Origin: Dictyophora rubrovolvata
Taxonomy: Eukaryota; Basidiomycota; Agaricomycetes; Phallales; Phallaceae
Direction: 5' to 3'
NCBI GenBank assembly: GCA_029959195.1
Contig: CP114119.1
Coordinates: forward strand, 1,240,001-1,304,000
Length of the DNA stretch: 64,000 bases
The notes beneath the pieces were generated by a model that saw only the letters and a list, made by a program, of their open reading frames with translations, was not told where the DNA came from and ran no database searches. Of the stretch, positions 35,623-47,067 are shown in pieces (within the stretch, counting starts at the first letter, position 1; each line of letters starts with the position of its first letter). Both the position numbers and the translations under genes were made by a program.

Positions 35623-35655
35623 TGGCGCTGAGCACATCATTTGCATTATGTAATC
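35623..35655. promoter_or_regulatory. Minimal head-to-head spacer between MED21 and UTP13 start codons
   Basis: The MED21 start at 35622 is fixed by strong N-terminal conservation. The UTP13 start is inferred at 35656 (MSPKDLVY, donor gtaagg, joined to SHPSISRFRKTRVIPPLHTG); it cannot lie downstream of about 35809. Promoters must therefore overlap each other or the coding or intron sequence of the partner. Confidence 0.5.
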
Positions 35656-38635
35656 ATGTCGCCAAAAGACTTGGTTTATGTAAGGGCTTTCGAAACGACT
35701 TTCTTCTTCATTATTTTATTTTTCTCTTCCTGTCAGTAAAACCAATGAGGCCATTGATTTCGTGAGTAAGTGCCACATAATACATGCTGGATATTAATTG
35801 ATAGTCCCACCCGTCAATTTCGAGGTTTCGCAAAACCAGGGTCATTCCCCCCCTCCATACAGGTGGTCCTATTGCTCTGACCCCAGACGGGTCAAAAATT
35901 GTCACCTGCGTTGAAGAAGATATTCTTATTACAGAGGTGGAAAATGGGGTTGCCATATGTAAACTGCAGTCTGTACGTTTTTGTGTATATGTTCAATATT
36001 CCTCAAGAATCAAGATCATGCCAATAAAATATGTTTATGTAGGACTCCACCGCCGTCACCTCTATATGTGTTTCTCCCTCTGGGGCACACTTAAATGTCT
36101 TCACTTCATCCCTATCACTTCGCATTTACGATTTGTCATCATTGTCGAACCAGATTCTTTTGCCTATTCGACATGTCCCTCGTGCCCACGATGCCCCAGT
36201 TCACGTCACTGTCGTAGATCAGAGCTCTTCATACTTGGCTTCTGGAGGTGCGGATGGGGTGGTCAAAGTATGGGATCTTGGTCAAGGCTATGTGACACAC
36301 ATTTTGAGAGGCCATGGTGGCTTGATTAGTTCGCTTGTCTTCCATCGGTCAGAAAGCCTAATCAAAAGGAATGCCATAACTCTAATTACCGGTTCAACCG
36401 ATAATTACATACGGATCTTCAATCTTTCTCCCTCCGGGGAGGCCAATATCCGACCAGACATGGTTTTAGAAGGACATTCTTCTGTGCCTCGAGGTATTGC
36501 AGTATCCTTCGACGGTCGTTGGGTGATAAGTGGGGGACGCGACTCTGTGATCTTGCTCTGGGATCTAAAATCTATCAGACATGGTAACCATCCCGTCGGG
36601 CCTTCTCAAACAATTCCGACATTGGAACGTATTGAAGCCCTTGACGTCGTACCGTTCGAAAATTCCGAGTATAAACAGCAGTTGAACGGCCCAGATAAAT
36701 TCCCCTCCCTCAAAGTATTCACTGTTGGGGAGCAGGGGCGTGTAAGAATATGGGATATCTCTCAAGGCACCGTTATATTAACTTTAAAAGGGACTAATGC
36801 TGCTGATGATTACGCGCAAAGTGAAATCCAAGGGATTTTAAGCGCACAGTGCGTATTTTTTTTTTAAAAAAAGGTAAATAACCTCTTTAATCTGACTCTG
36901 TGAAGCTATCTGTCGAAATGCAACTTGATTGTCTGTCTTTTTGCGGATCAAAATATTCTGTTTTATTCTTTGGACTCGTACTCTGCTGTTCGCAGGCTTA
37001 TTGGATTCAACGATGAAGTCACAGATGCTGCTTTTGTCAGATCCTCGCCGTTGTCTCTATCAGATTCCTTTTTGGCGATTACAACTAATTCATCTCTCGT
37101 TCGAATTTATTCCATGGACACATTCGATGCCTATATTCTAGCTGGGCACACTAATATCGTTATGTCTATCGACAGATCAGCAGATGGGACCATATTCGCC
37201 ACTGGTAGCAAAGATTCTACAGCACGTCTATGGACTTGTGATGCGTCACCACTTGAATCACCCAGCAAAATCGACTGGCGCTGCATTGCTATATGCGAAG
37301 GACATACTGGAAGTATTGGGAGTGTTGCGTTGTCTCGCTCGTCTAATGGAAATAGACTTCGATTTATGTGTACTGCTAGTCAGGATCGGACAATTAAGAT
37401 TTGGGACTTATCGTCCATTTCCACGGATTCGTCTTCAGAGCCAACGAAAACGCGAAGCGTAGCGACACTCCGCGCTCATGACAAAGATATAAACGCTTTA
37501 GACGTTTCTTGCGACGATTCTATGCTGGTTTCAGGATCTCAAGATAAAACGGCAAAGGTTTACTCCATTATACACAAACCCGGGCACGGAGAATTGCGAC
37601 TGCTAGGTGTTTGTAAAGGTCACAAACGAGGCGTTTGGAGTGTGCAGTTCAGTTCAGGGAAACACCTTTTAGCGACTGGAAGTGGCGATAAAACTATCAA
37701 ATTATGGAACTTACGAGATTTCTCTTGCCTAAAGGTAATGTTACTTATTCACGCTCATCGACCGGGTTCATAACATTCCGTCCAGACATTCGAGGGTCAT
37801 ACAAACTCCATTTTACGTCTGCGATTCAATATAGCGGGCGGACGTCTTTTAAGCGCTGCCGCAGATGGTCTGGTCAAAATTTGGGATGTCGAATCAGAGC
37901 ATTGTGTGGATACTCTGGACAATCATCAGGATAAGGTAAGCAAGGGAAGCGGTAATGTACCGTAACATAATACTCTGTCTTAGGTGTGGGCATTGGCTTC
38001 AAACAGCAATGAAAGCCTATTGGTTTCCGGCGGTGCAGATTCCGTGATCACCTTCTGGCAAGACTCAAGTGAAGAGGAAGAACGTATCAGAGAACAGGAA
38101 CGTCACGATGCTGTTATAAGGTCAGTATAGATGCATATCATATGTCGGTTTTTTTTTAATGAAAAAAAAAATCAGTGAACAAAACTTGGAAAATTACATT
38201 CTTCTACAAGACTACCAAAACGCGATCCTCCTTGCACTGACTATCGATCGCCCGAATCGATTGTTATCCCTCCTTCAAAAAACTTACATACAATCCAAGA
38301 CAACTACCTCTTTAAGACCAGAGACTATTTTTGAGAACCTACCAGCAAGCTCGTTGGCAAAACTTTTATCGCTCATTCAAGCATGGAATGCAACATCAGG
38401 CAATGCCGAAATCGCTCAAGCCGTATTACACTCCATTGTGAAATACCAACCGGCTGACACTGTCTTGAACTCACTCAAAGCTTCGGCTGAGAAAAGTCAA
38501 AATGCAAGTTCACCCAAGGGATTTTTCGATTCAAGTATTTCCTATACCGAAAGACATCTGCGAAGACTGCGGAAATTGGAGCAAGATAGTTGGGTGTTAG
38601 ATCTTATCCTGGATGAAATGAGCAGTGGAATATGA
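35656..38635 (+). CDS. UTP13: UTP13/TBL3 small-subunit processome WD40 protein
   Basis: UTP13 is part of the UTP-B complex that builds the nucleolar 90S pre-ribosome. Tandem WD40 repeats form two propellers: LHTGGPIALTPDGSKIVTCV, HVTVVDQSSSYLASGGADGV with VKVWDL, LITGSTDNYIRIFNL, WVISGGRDSVILLWDL, RVRIWDI (first propeller), and FATGSKDSTARLWT, CTASQDRTIKIWDL, LVSGSQDKTAKVYS, LLATGSGDKTIKLWNL, LLSAAADGLVKIWDV, LLVSGGADSVITFWQD (second). The C-terminal UTP13 domain follows after an intron (LENYILLQDYQNAILLALTI, LLSLLQKTYIQS, RHLRRLRKLEQDSWVLDLIL). The first exon (35656-35679) and its 130-nt intron are inferred; everything from about 35809 is firm. Introns near 36856 and 38149 carry T10/A-run palindromes. 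Confidence 0.9.
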
Positions 38636-38998
38636 CTGGTAGATATTTGTTCAAAAGAAACCCCTGAAACAACACACGAGCCATTGGGAAGGGTGCTTTT
38701 CCGGCCAGGTTCGCAAGTAGGCATTGATAATTTACTATGTTCCTAATGTTATCGGAGTAGGCATAAAACCCTTTGAAATAAATATCTGACAGACAGTATG
38801 TAATTAATTACATGAGCATGCAGCAAGGGAATACAAGGAAACACTGAGCAGACTCCCACCCAATTGCTTTTCACATTTAGCGACTATCCCAGGGTGCAGG
38901 AGGTGGCAGTGAATCCGATCGAACTTACTGCTCCTTCAGAACTTTGGCATTCAGTACCTTTCAACACCGTCAAGAACGTCGTCCCCGTCTTCGACATC
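38636..38998. other. Spacer between UTP13 and RPL14
   Basis: A 363-bp spacer. The half next to RPL14 (38870-38998) is GC-richer and pyrimidine-interspersed, as expected for a ribosomal-protein leader. Nothing else was recognised. Confidence 0.4.
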
Positions 38999-39750
38999 AT
39001 GCCCGTAAGTCTTTCAGACTTATGTTGACATTTCTCATATGTCTATTCCGTCTGATTTCGTTTACTTGTGAATCACTTCGGGCTGGAGACACTTTTGGAT
39101 GACGCTTTCTAAATATCATTTTTTGAAAACTAGGATTCTCACAAAAGCATTTTCAGGATCCATCCGTTTTCCAATGTTTCGTAGAAATTGGACGAAGTAT
39201 AAAGTTTTAACATTGTTGTTATGTTTAACTGACGATTGTTCCAACGCGCGAACAGTTGTTCTCATCCAAAATGGTCCTCGCGCGCGAAGGCAAAATCGAT
39301 GCCATTGTCGAAATTATTGACCATAAGCGGGCATGTCACGATATCTAATCTTTTGTATAGAAACTAACTTTGGCTACCTATAGGCTTTTATCGATGGCCC
39401 CGTTACTGAAGTATCACGTCAAAGTATCCAATACTGCAATGTCTTCCTCACTCCTCTGATTCTGAAGAAACTTCCTCGTGAGGCCCGTTCAGGAATAGTC
39501 AAAAAATTCTTTGAGAAGGAGGAGATTGTTTCGAAGTGGTATTTTAACTGAGTGAATCTTTTCTGCTCTTGTTTTACATCATATTGTTCCCCTCTTTATC
39601 AGGAACGCCACCTCGTGGGCTAAAAAACTGGAGATCAAAAAGAAGCGCTATTCACTAAGTGGTTTCGACCGATTCAACATTCAGATCTTGAAGAAACAAC
39701 GGAGAGACCGTGTACGTCGAGAACTAGCGAAGGAGAAAAAAGCATCATGA
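38999..39750 (+). CDS. RPL14: Ribosomal protein eL14, with an apparent one-base frame break
   Basis: eL14 is a 60S ribosomal protein. The gene has the usual tiny first coding exon (ATG CCC, 38999-39004), then 39157-39196 (DPSVFQCFVEIGR), an exon from 39256 with VLIQNGPRA, and GKIDAIVEIIDHKR, AFIDGPVTEVSRQSIQYCNV, LILKKLPREARSGIVKKFFE, ATSWAKKLEIKKKRYSLSGF, DRFNIQILKKQRRDRVRREL. The piece VLIQNGPRA and the piece GKIDAIVEIID lie in the same exon but in frames that differ by one base at CGCGCGCGAA (39279-39288). The next intron needs a GC donor (CGG|gcatgt at 39331). The protein is more divergent than most eL14. Either an assembly indel or a decayed copy would explain this. It ends at TGA 39748-39750. 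Confidence 0.75.
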
Positions 39751-39795
39751 AACAGGCATAAGGATTTATCGAGCCGACTGTGTTTATCACGGCGG

Positions 39796-40044
39796 ATGAT
39801 CGCCATGCATTATGGCTTCTATCAAAACTCCTTTCTCATCTTTACATTAGGCATAGTTTTATGTATGATCGCAATTATGCTACTAGCTCCTGAGGTAAAT
39901 CTGTCAACCATCCACTGTTTGAATTGATGACAGACCGGTGCAACATGCCTTCGTAGGGAATATATTTGTTCAACGCATAGTAATATGAGTATTCGTGGTG
40001 AGTTTTTTGGCGGCATTTTTTTTCAGAAAATCATAGAGATGTAA
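39796..40044 (+). CDS. Possible two-exon small membrane protein
   Basis: Unrecognised. Exon 1 (39796-39894) encodes MIAMHYGFYQNSFLIFTLGI then VLCMIAIMLLAPE, a clear single transmembrane helix. A 39-nt intron with gtaaat and gatgacag borders (39895-39933), very short for this fungus, joins to exon 2 (39934-40044), which reads TGATCLRREYICSTHSNMSI, then RGEFFGGIFFQKIIEM and TAA. Without the intron the frame closes soon. About 69 residues. The evidence is only the hydrophobic segment and a workable splice; it may be chance in an AT-rich spacer. Confidence 0.25.
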
Positions 40045-40439
40045 TAATACTTTGTCATGATTGTACTTCCTCAATCATCATGCCGGTTACCAAGAGGTGT
40101 ATTTAAAATTTATTTAAATAAGATACTAATGTAAAATACGTATTTTTAAAATATCGATGCCGAAGCGAGTTATAAGCTGCGAAAGTTCTCAGACCCTCAT
40201 TTTGATTCTGCGGCTAACTACAGGGATATAATTTTTGGTGAAAGGTGTAAGCTTGGTGTAGGCTGGTGTAGGCTGTAGTCATACATATCTGTATCTACTT
40301 GACTTTAACCGTTTGGTCAACTTTGGTGCTGTCGCCATTTGAATGGAAGTCGTCTACGTGACCGAATATGTCATCAGTCACTGGAATGAGCGCTCGCGGA
40401 TTAAACGTCTCTTCTTTCACACTATACACGAATCCCACA
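40045..40439. other. AT-rich spacer upstream of GND1
   Basis: About 395 bp. A stretch at 40246-40280 repeats TGGTGTAGGCT imperfectly two to three times. The last 100 bp before the ATG is pyrimidine-rich (CTCTTCTTTCACAC), a common fungal leader feature. No RNA gene recognised. Confidence 0.4.
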
Positions 40440-42413
40440 ATGTCTAATCCAACGTGAGTGCTCTTTTGCTAATCTTTCAATCTTTTATATACTTAATATC
40501 ACAGTGGTGATATTGGCCTTATTGGTTTGGCCGTCATGGTGAGAAAATATATACATCGCTTCCATAGAGTTCACTCATCTGCACCAGGGGCAAAACCTTA
40601 TCCTCAACATGAACGATAAAGGATTTGGAGTTGTATGTTACAATCGCACCACCAGCAAAGTTGATAGTTTTCTGGAAAACGAAGCGAAAGGTATTTTTTT
40701 TCATTTCCAACCTAAACCATCCACCCTATTGACCATTTTTATTAGGGACTAGCATTCAAGGCGCTCATTCAATCGAAGAACTTTGTGCGAAGCTGAAAAG
40801 GCCAAGGAAGATCGTCCTTCTTGTGAAAGCAGGCTCTGCAGTAGACGACTTCATAAATAAGTTGGTTCCTTATTTGGAACAGGGGGACATCATCATCGAT
40901 GGAGGAAATTCTCACTACCCTGATTCAATACGTCGTACTCATGAACTTGAGTCAAAAGGATTACTCTTTGTAGGTTCTGGGGTGTCTGGAGGCGAAGAGG
41001 GTGCTCGCCATGGGCCTTCCCTAATGCCTGGCGGTTCAAATGCAGCATGGCCTGCCATACAACGTATATTCCAGGCAACCGCTGCGCAAGTGAACGGTGA
41101 GCCGTGCTGTGATTGGGTCGGCGAGACTGGCTCGGGACACTACGTTAAGATGGTTCACAATGGTGTGTATGTATGTACCTTGAACGAACATTCCAAATAA
41201 CACATCCATCTCTCAAGGTATTGAGTACGGTGATATGCAATTGATCGCTGAGGGTTATGATATTTTGAAGCGAGGTCTGAGGCTTCATGAGAATGAAATT
41301 GCCGAAATATTCCAGAAATGGAACAGCGGCGTCCTCGACTCGTTTTTGATTGAAATTACAGCAGACATTCTAGCATTTAAAGACGATGACGGGGATCCTA
41401 TGGTGAATAAAATTCTCGACCAAGCCGGTCAGAAGGGCACCGGAAAATGGACTGCAATTGCTGCTCTGGATGCCGGCACTCCGGGTCAGCTGTCTTTCCC
41501 TTTTCACCACTCAGGCTGTCTGATTCTTTTTCAGTGACGTTGATTGGTGAAGCTGTGTTTGCCCGCTGTTTGTCTGCTATAAAAGCGGAGCGTGTTCGCG
41601 CTAGTAAAGTGCTTTCTGGTCCTCAAAGAGAGCCTTTTAAAGGAGATAAACAACAATTCATCGATGATCTGGAACAAGCGTTGTATGCCTCTAAGATCAT
41701 ATCCTATACTCAAGGTTTCATGTTAATGAGAGAAACTGCCAAGGAGGTGAGGAGGAAGACTAGAGCGATTACACAACTAACCTGTCGTTTTTAGATGAAA
41801 TGGAACCTCAATTATGCCGGTATCGCTCGCATGTGGCGTGGAGGCTGTATCATTAAAGTATGCACCCTGAGAGAGAGAGAATATTCACTCATGTGCTCGT
41901 CAAGAGTGTTTTTCTAGGCGACATTACCAAAGCTTATGAAAAAAATTCTCAACTTGATAGTTTATTGTTTGACGACTTCTTTATTAAAGGCATGTTTTCA
42001 TGTCTGTCATTTTACGTCTTTTAATTTCCTTGTAGCTATTCATAAGGCTCAATCTGGTTGGCGTCGCATAGCTGCGCAAGCTGCTCTTTGGGGAATTCCA
42101 ATTCCTGCCATGTCCACAGCATTAGCATTCTTTGATGGCTACCGAAGCGAAGTTGTTCCCGCGAACCTTCTTCAAGCTCAGGTAAGTAAAGCACCATGAG
42201 CATCTAAAGTGTGGCACTGCAACGGTTAAGTAGCGCGATTATTTCGGAGCCCATACTTTCCGAGTAATGCCGGGCAAAGAAAACAGCCGCCTTCGTGCCA
42301 ATGAAGATATTCGTGAGTATCATCTCAACCTCATTTTTACAACTTACGTCTCGCAGACATAAACTGGACTGGCCGAGGTGGAATGGTTGCGTCCTCAAGC
42401 TACAATGCTTAGA
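40440..42413 (+). CDS. GND1: 6-phosphogluconate dehydrogenase, decarboxylating
   Basis: This enzyme oxidises 6-phosphogluconate to ribulose 5-phosphate with NADP+ in the cytosolic pentose phosphate pathway. A 14-nt first exon (MSNPT) is spliced to [11 protein letters not shown] and [20 protein letters not shown], the NADP-binding Rossmann loop with its N-R-T. Then come [49 protein letters not shown], and the catalytic segment [20 protein letters not shown] with the active-site Lys. The helical domain ([57 protein letters not shown]) and the substrate-contacting tail ([26 protein letters not shown]) are complete. About 490 residues, normal. Around ten exons. All catalytic residues are intact. 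Confidence 0.95.
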
Positions 42414-42579
42414 ACGTAGTTTCCGATACAATCGGTCAATCGAATGCTGTATAATGAAATTTAGAAGAATGTATTGGATGTCCTGATCATATGTACCGAC
42501 GAAATCCTTGTGCTAGTGTTACGTAAACGATTTTCTGCCTAAAGACCAGTCTCCTCCTTACGGCTGTCCTGCCGCTTCA

Positions 42580-44915
42580 ATGTGTGGTATTGCCGTTTGT
42601 GTTTGTTCAGCGGAAGTCTCAGACATAGTACTTAAATCGCCTGAATGGCTGCAACTACTAGACTACAACATCAGGCGAGGTTAGTCCTCTTGGTTTGCAT
42701 ATCGAAACCGCAGCGAATAAATTATCGCTATTATAAAAGGACCAGACTGGCAACATCAAGAAGACTTTGACGTCCAGGTTCAATCTAACTCAACTCTTCA
42801 TTTGTCATTTTTTGTGTCTACTTTGCATCTGCGTGGCCCTAAACCAGTCGTTCAGCCTCATGTATCAGAAAATGCTGTATTTTGTTGGAATGGAGAGGCA
42901 AGCATAAGTTCCTGTATGAGTCATTTAGACCTGTTCTGACGGTAAAAACAAAGGTATTTGACGGCATAGAGGTATAGTTGAATTGTATATCAGGAATATT
43001 TCAAATCCCCCCCCACTGCATCTCACAGGTGTCTCTGGAGCAAAACGATGGGTCTGTCTTATTTTCCGCTTTGGAGAGTCTAGAAGACATAAACGACATC
43101 TATCACCTTCTTTCCCAAGTTGAGGGCCCGTATGATATTATTGTTCATCTGCCTTTGATGCTTTGACCACATCTGCTTTTCCGTAGATATGCATTTGTGT
43201 ATTATCAGGTATATATATACGGCTTATAACCGTTATGCTGGTGGTTGATTTTCATACAAAGCGGAAGCACCGACGGCTTTATTTTGGTCGTGATCCCTTA
43301 GGTCGAAGATCACTTTTACTGCATTACCCAACTGAAAAACATCCCTTCTTTTCGTTGTCTTCGGTTTCGATTGGTCCCGGATATGGCTGTATCTTCAAAG
43401 AACTAGATTCAAAATACATTTATAGCATTGACCTTTCTCAGTCTTCTTTGGATCGCTTATCTCTAGATAGCTCTATTCATCGGAAAGCCAGAGTCATACA
43501 ACCCGGGTTGCCTAGCTTTGTAACTCCACTTGTCACTTCATGTATGATACTCCTGATTTTCCTTACAGGCAGCGGTTCTCCCAGTCAATAACAACGTTCC
43601 GGAAGAGCCTCCCCTTCCTGATATGAACTCTGATATGAGTTTATTACGAGAAGATCTGTCGAATGCCGTGGACAGATTATTCGATGTCCTTGATAAAAGT
43701 GTTGATGCACAAGTGAGAAATATCCCCCCACCGGCGATGTAAGCGGACGCCAGACATCTCTATATGATATCAACGTAACGATGAGACATTCTAGCATTAA
43801 CGGCTCTCGAGTTGCAGTGTTATTTTCTGGTGGGATAGATTCGGCTATGATTGCCTTCCTCGCTGATCGGTGAGTTGTATGTCATAACGTAGTCATCGTC
43901 GGTATTTAAGTATGCACGTTGAGACATGTACCCTCCGGCGAACCTATAGACTTGCTTAATGTAGCATTCGAAAACCCCAGAAGGTTGCGGCCGGGTGCAT
44001 CTCGTGATAGTAGGAAGGGGCTTAATCGGAACGAAAAAGAAACACCAGTCACTAGCTCTTATATTGGGGAGATCGCATATGACGTACCCGACCGGCTCTC
44101 TGGACTGGAAGAACTGGGAGAACTTCGTCGTTTATGTCCAAATCGTCAATGGAATTTCGTAGGTCTTATATCGCTAGCACTTTGACCGATTTTCACTACT
44201 TTAGGTGGAAATTAACATTACTTATACCGAGTCCTCTCAGGCAAAGGAGGCTGTACAGAGCATCATGTATCCTAGTAAAACAGTTATGGATTTGGTGAGT
44301 GTCTGAGCACTGGGTAAGAGTGTATTACTGATGAAAACATGCAGAGTTTAGGTCTCGCCTTACACTTTTTGTCTAAAGTATCGGGTATATTGCATAATTC
44401 CGGGCACCCTACTACCCATTATGTCAGTCCAGCGAAGGTTTTATTAAATGGCCTGGGATCCGATGAGCTCCTTGGAGGTTACATCCGACACCAATCAGTG
44501 TTTAAGGCCATGGGCTGGTCGGGACTTATAAACGAGGTAAATTCAAGGAAAAATATTATTCTCATGGTCTTGAGATCTGTTTTAGCTTCAACTAGAACTG
44601 GACCGAATACCAGCCCGGAATTTAGGTCGTGACGACCGAATCATCTCTCACCATGGAAAGGAAACAAGGCATCCTTTTCTTTCCCTATCTGTAGTCAACA
44701 CCATATCTCAGATGTCCGTGCATCTGAAAACAGACCCCAGATTAGGACCGGGGTCAGGTGACAAAATGCTGTTACGTTTGTTAGCTAAGAAACTGGGACT
44801 GGGATTGGCAAGCACTCGTAAGAAACGAGCTATGCAATTTGGTACTAGTTCTGCAAGATTGGAAGTTAATGTTGGTGGTGGAGATGGGGATAAATCTCTT
44901 TATGATGAACGTTAG
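42580..44915 (+). CDS. Asparagine synthetase domain-containing protein (ASNSD1-like)
   Basis: ASNSD1-like proteins carry an N-terminal class-II glutamine amidotransferase domain and a C-terminal asparagine-synthase ATP-pyrophosphatase domain; their reaction is not settled. The start MCGIAVCVCSAEVSDIVLKS gives the required N-terminal Cys after Met removal. Then RRGPDWQHQEDF, STLHLRGP, AVFCWNGEVFDGIE, EGPYAFVYYQ, RRLYFGRDPLGRRSLL. The PP-loop is VLFSGGIDSAMIAFLADR (about 43815-43870). Later blocks: NVAFENPRRL, DVPDRLSGLEELGELRRLCP, VLLNGLGSDELLGGYIRH (the second ATPase signature), RDDRIISHHGKETRHPFLSL and KMLLRLLAKKLGLGLAS, KRAMQFGTSSAR. It follows GND1 on the same strand with 166 bp between. 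The end is TAG at 44915. Confidence 0.9.
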
Positions 44916-45475
44916 TTATAGCATGCTATAATAATTAGATGGAGGTGACTGACTTCGTGCTTGCATATTATTTGCACGGATGTTGTCGAGTCTGATGAAT
45001 TATACAAAGAATTACCCTGCGGGAAAAAAAATTCGATTGTTTCATAGGTAATTGAGAATCCGGAAAATGATCCACCTCTGGAGGGTATGGAAATTTTTAC
45101 AAACGTGATAGCGAGGGGCTTTAGATACAGCACGCTCTGGATCCGAGACGAAGCCTGAGCTGAGGCCGCTAGGGTGATGTTTTACTGGCTAGTATGTTCC
45201 ATATTTATAGTGGATTTCGAGCAAGAGTAAATGGCAACTATATAATACATATACAAATTTCGAAGCTTTTGACAAAATTCTCGAATTCGCTAGTTTCGAG
45301 CAAGTCAACATACGTGTTATATCTTGACATGAATGAAAAGTATATCGTAATATGGAGCATTAAACTGAAAGGTTTAGCAACTTCGGTAATAGTGTTTCAA
45401 CTTCCTCATCAGATGAGGGGTTTTCTGCTTCTTGTAGGTGATTGGAAGACTGCCTTCCAGCTCCTTGTGTTGTTG
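44916..45475. other. Convergent 3' spacer between ASNSD1-like and SprT-like genes
   Basis: About 560 bp, AT-rich, with the two 3' ends facing each other. Short open stretches occur on both strands but none shows protein-like composition or conservation that I recognise. Confidence 0.5.
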
Positions 45476-46804
45476 CTAAGTTTTGGCATGATCCAGAGCA
45501 ATGACTGAATGGGCAAATAGGAAGCTTACTTTGTCCCTTGTACACAAACTTGCCCCTCGGTGGGGTTTCAAACAGAGCCTTGAGGGTCCCAGGCGGTGTG
45601 CATACACCGCAAGCTTGTGTGAAATTTAGGATTCGAGCACTCGCTGAGACTCGTCTACAACTCACCATTTTTCTCTATGTTGATGGAGTTTGAATGACGG
45701 CCGTAGATTTTACCACACTGCGTACATTCCCATTTATATTTGTAGCGGATCTCGTAGGAGTGGGTCGTCTGATGACTTCAAGCAAAGACGATGAATAAGA
45801 ATTGGGGAGACTCACGTTCACCACGATATCCGGTCGAGAATTTTCGACGCGACTGGCCCTAATCACCAGGTGGGTTAAAAATGAGAAGAAAATATACCAA
45901 AAACTTCCACACCATCGTTTGAATTTTGTACCATGACCCCTCTCTGTGGGGTCATCATCCAAGGTCCAAACGGCCAAATGGCACATTTCGTGCGCAACTA
46001 CACATCTGACACGGTCTAGGAAGTAACTTTAAGAAAACACGAGGGCACTGCATCTGAACATTCCACCTTCGCAATCAACAACTTTCGAGGACAGCTCTAT
46101 CTTAGTCACTATGCTTGATTGTTTATCTCTGAAAATGATAGAAACAGCCAGGTGCATAGATTACAGGTAATAAAATACCGATGATAGTAAGCACGGCCAG
46201 CTGTCGTACAAAATCTTCCGTTCCACACGAGTTCTGTGTCTGGCAAACGTTTGTCAAATACCAAACTATTTAATTGATCAAACAAGTCTCGTGCGTAATG
46301 ATCCAATTCAGCTTGTTGCGAAGACATTTTTTGCTTTCGTGGAAACTTTCGAGTTGAAGTCATGAGTCGTTCAGAGGGGGTGGTCAAGGCATCCGTCGCT
46401 CTTTGTCCGCGTGTGCCCGATCTAAGAGAGTCGTATCATTGTCAGAAGCAATTCAAATAGTATTTAGAGATTGGATGAATACTTTGTCATAAGAAGGAGA
46501 GTTGTTTGTGCGTCTTTATCGATGGAAGACACAACGTCACTTTTGTGCGTATCGGTAAAGTCAGCTCGAGCTTCAGTGTAAGTATTTTTCACCGGCCGAC
46601 AGTTTCTGTAATAATTTGGTATCAACACGAAGCTATTGAGGATGAGTAATAATGAACTAAACTTGGGTAGAACTTGCTTCGGCTGCATCCTTTAACACTA
46701 ATTTTCTTTCAAGAATAAATAAGTAGTGCACACTTCACGTACGTGGGTTCTTCGCCAGAATCAGAAGAGATTTCAATAACATCATCATAGATCGTGGGGG
46801 TCAT
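45476..46804 (-). CDS. SprT-like zinc metalloprotease-domain protein
   Basis: SprT-family proteins (SPRTN, GCNA) cut DNA-protein crosslinks or act near damaged DNA. The start is taken at MTPTIYDDVIEISSDSGEEP, an acidic SIM-like start; an ATG 90 bp further upstream (46894) is in frame too. The SprT core: LDHYARDLFDQLNSLVFDKR, LPDTELVWNGRFCTTAGRAY, RVRCVVAHEMCHLAVW with the HExxH metal site (about 45975-46005), and ERGHGTKFKRW. Then RVENSRPDIVV, HSYEIRYKYKWECTQCGKIY, GRHSNSINIEKN|ACGVC, giving the CxxC...CxxC zinc ribbon after removing a 52-nt intron (gtgagt...cacaag). The last exon is read as IIALDHAKT with TAG at 45476. The C-terminal part beyond the ribbon is short and variable. Confidence 0.75.
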
Positions 46805-47067
46805 AAGCGAGAAATAAAAAACTTGAAGGATTTCAATGAATACGGATGTGGCAGCGTGGCTTGGCGTGTTGTGAAGTTTGAATTTCCAATCCATGAATTA
46901 ATCACGTGATGCTTATGTTACCCAGCTACAATTACGTACACCTGTTGGGCGGCATATGCCGAAGGGGTCTGGAATCGCGCTTCAGCCAGCACCCACAACT
47001 ATTTCGTTTCTTCATCGCACCTTAAGCTTTTTTTCTAGTTTCGTTTTCCACTCTTTTGCACTTTTCT

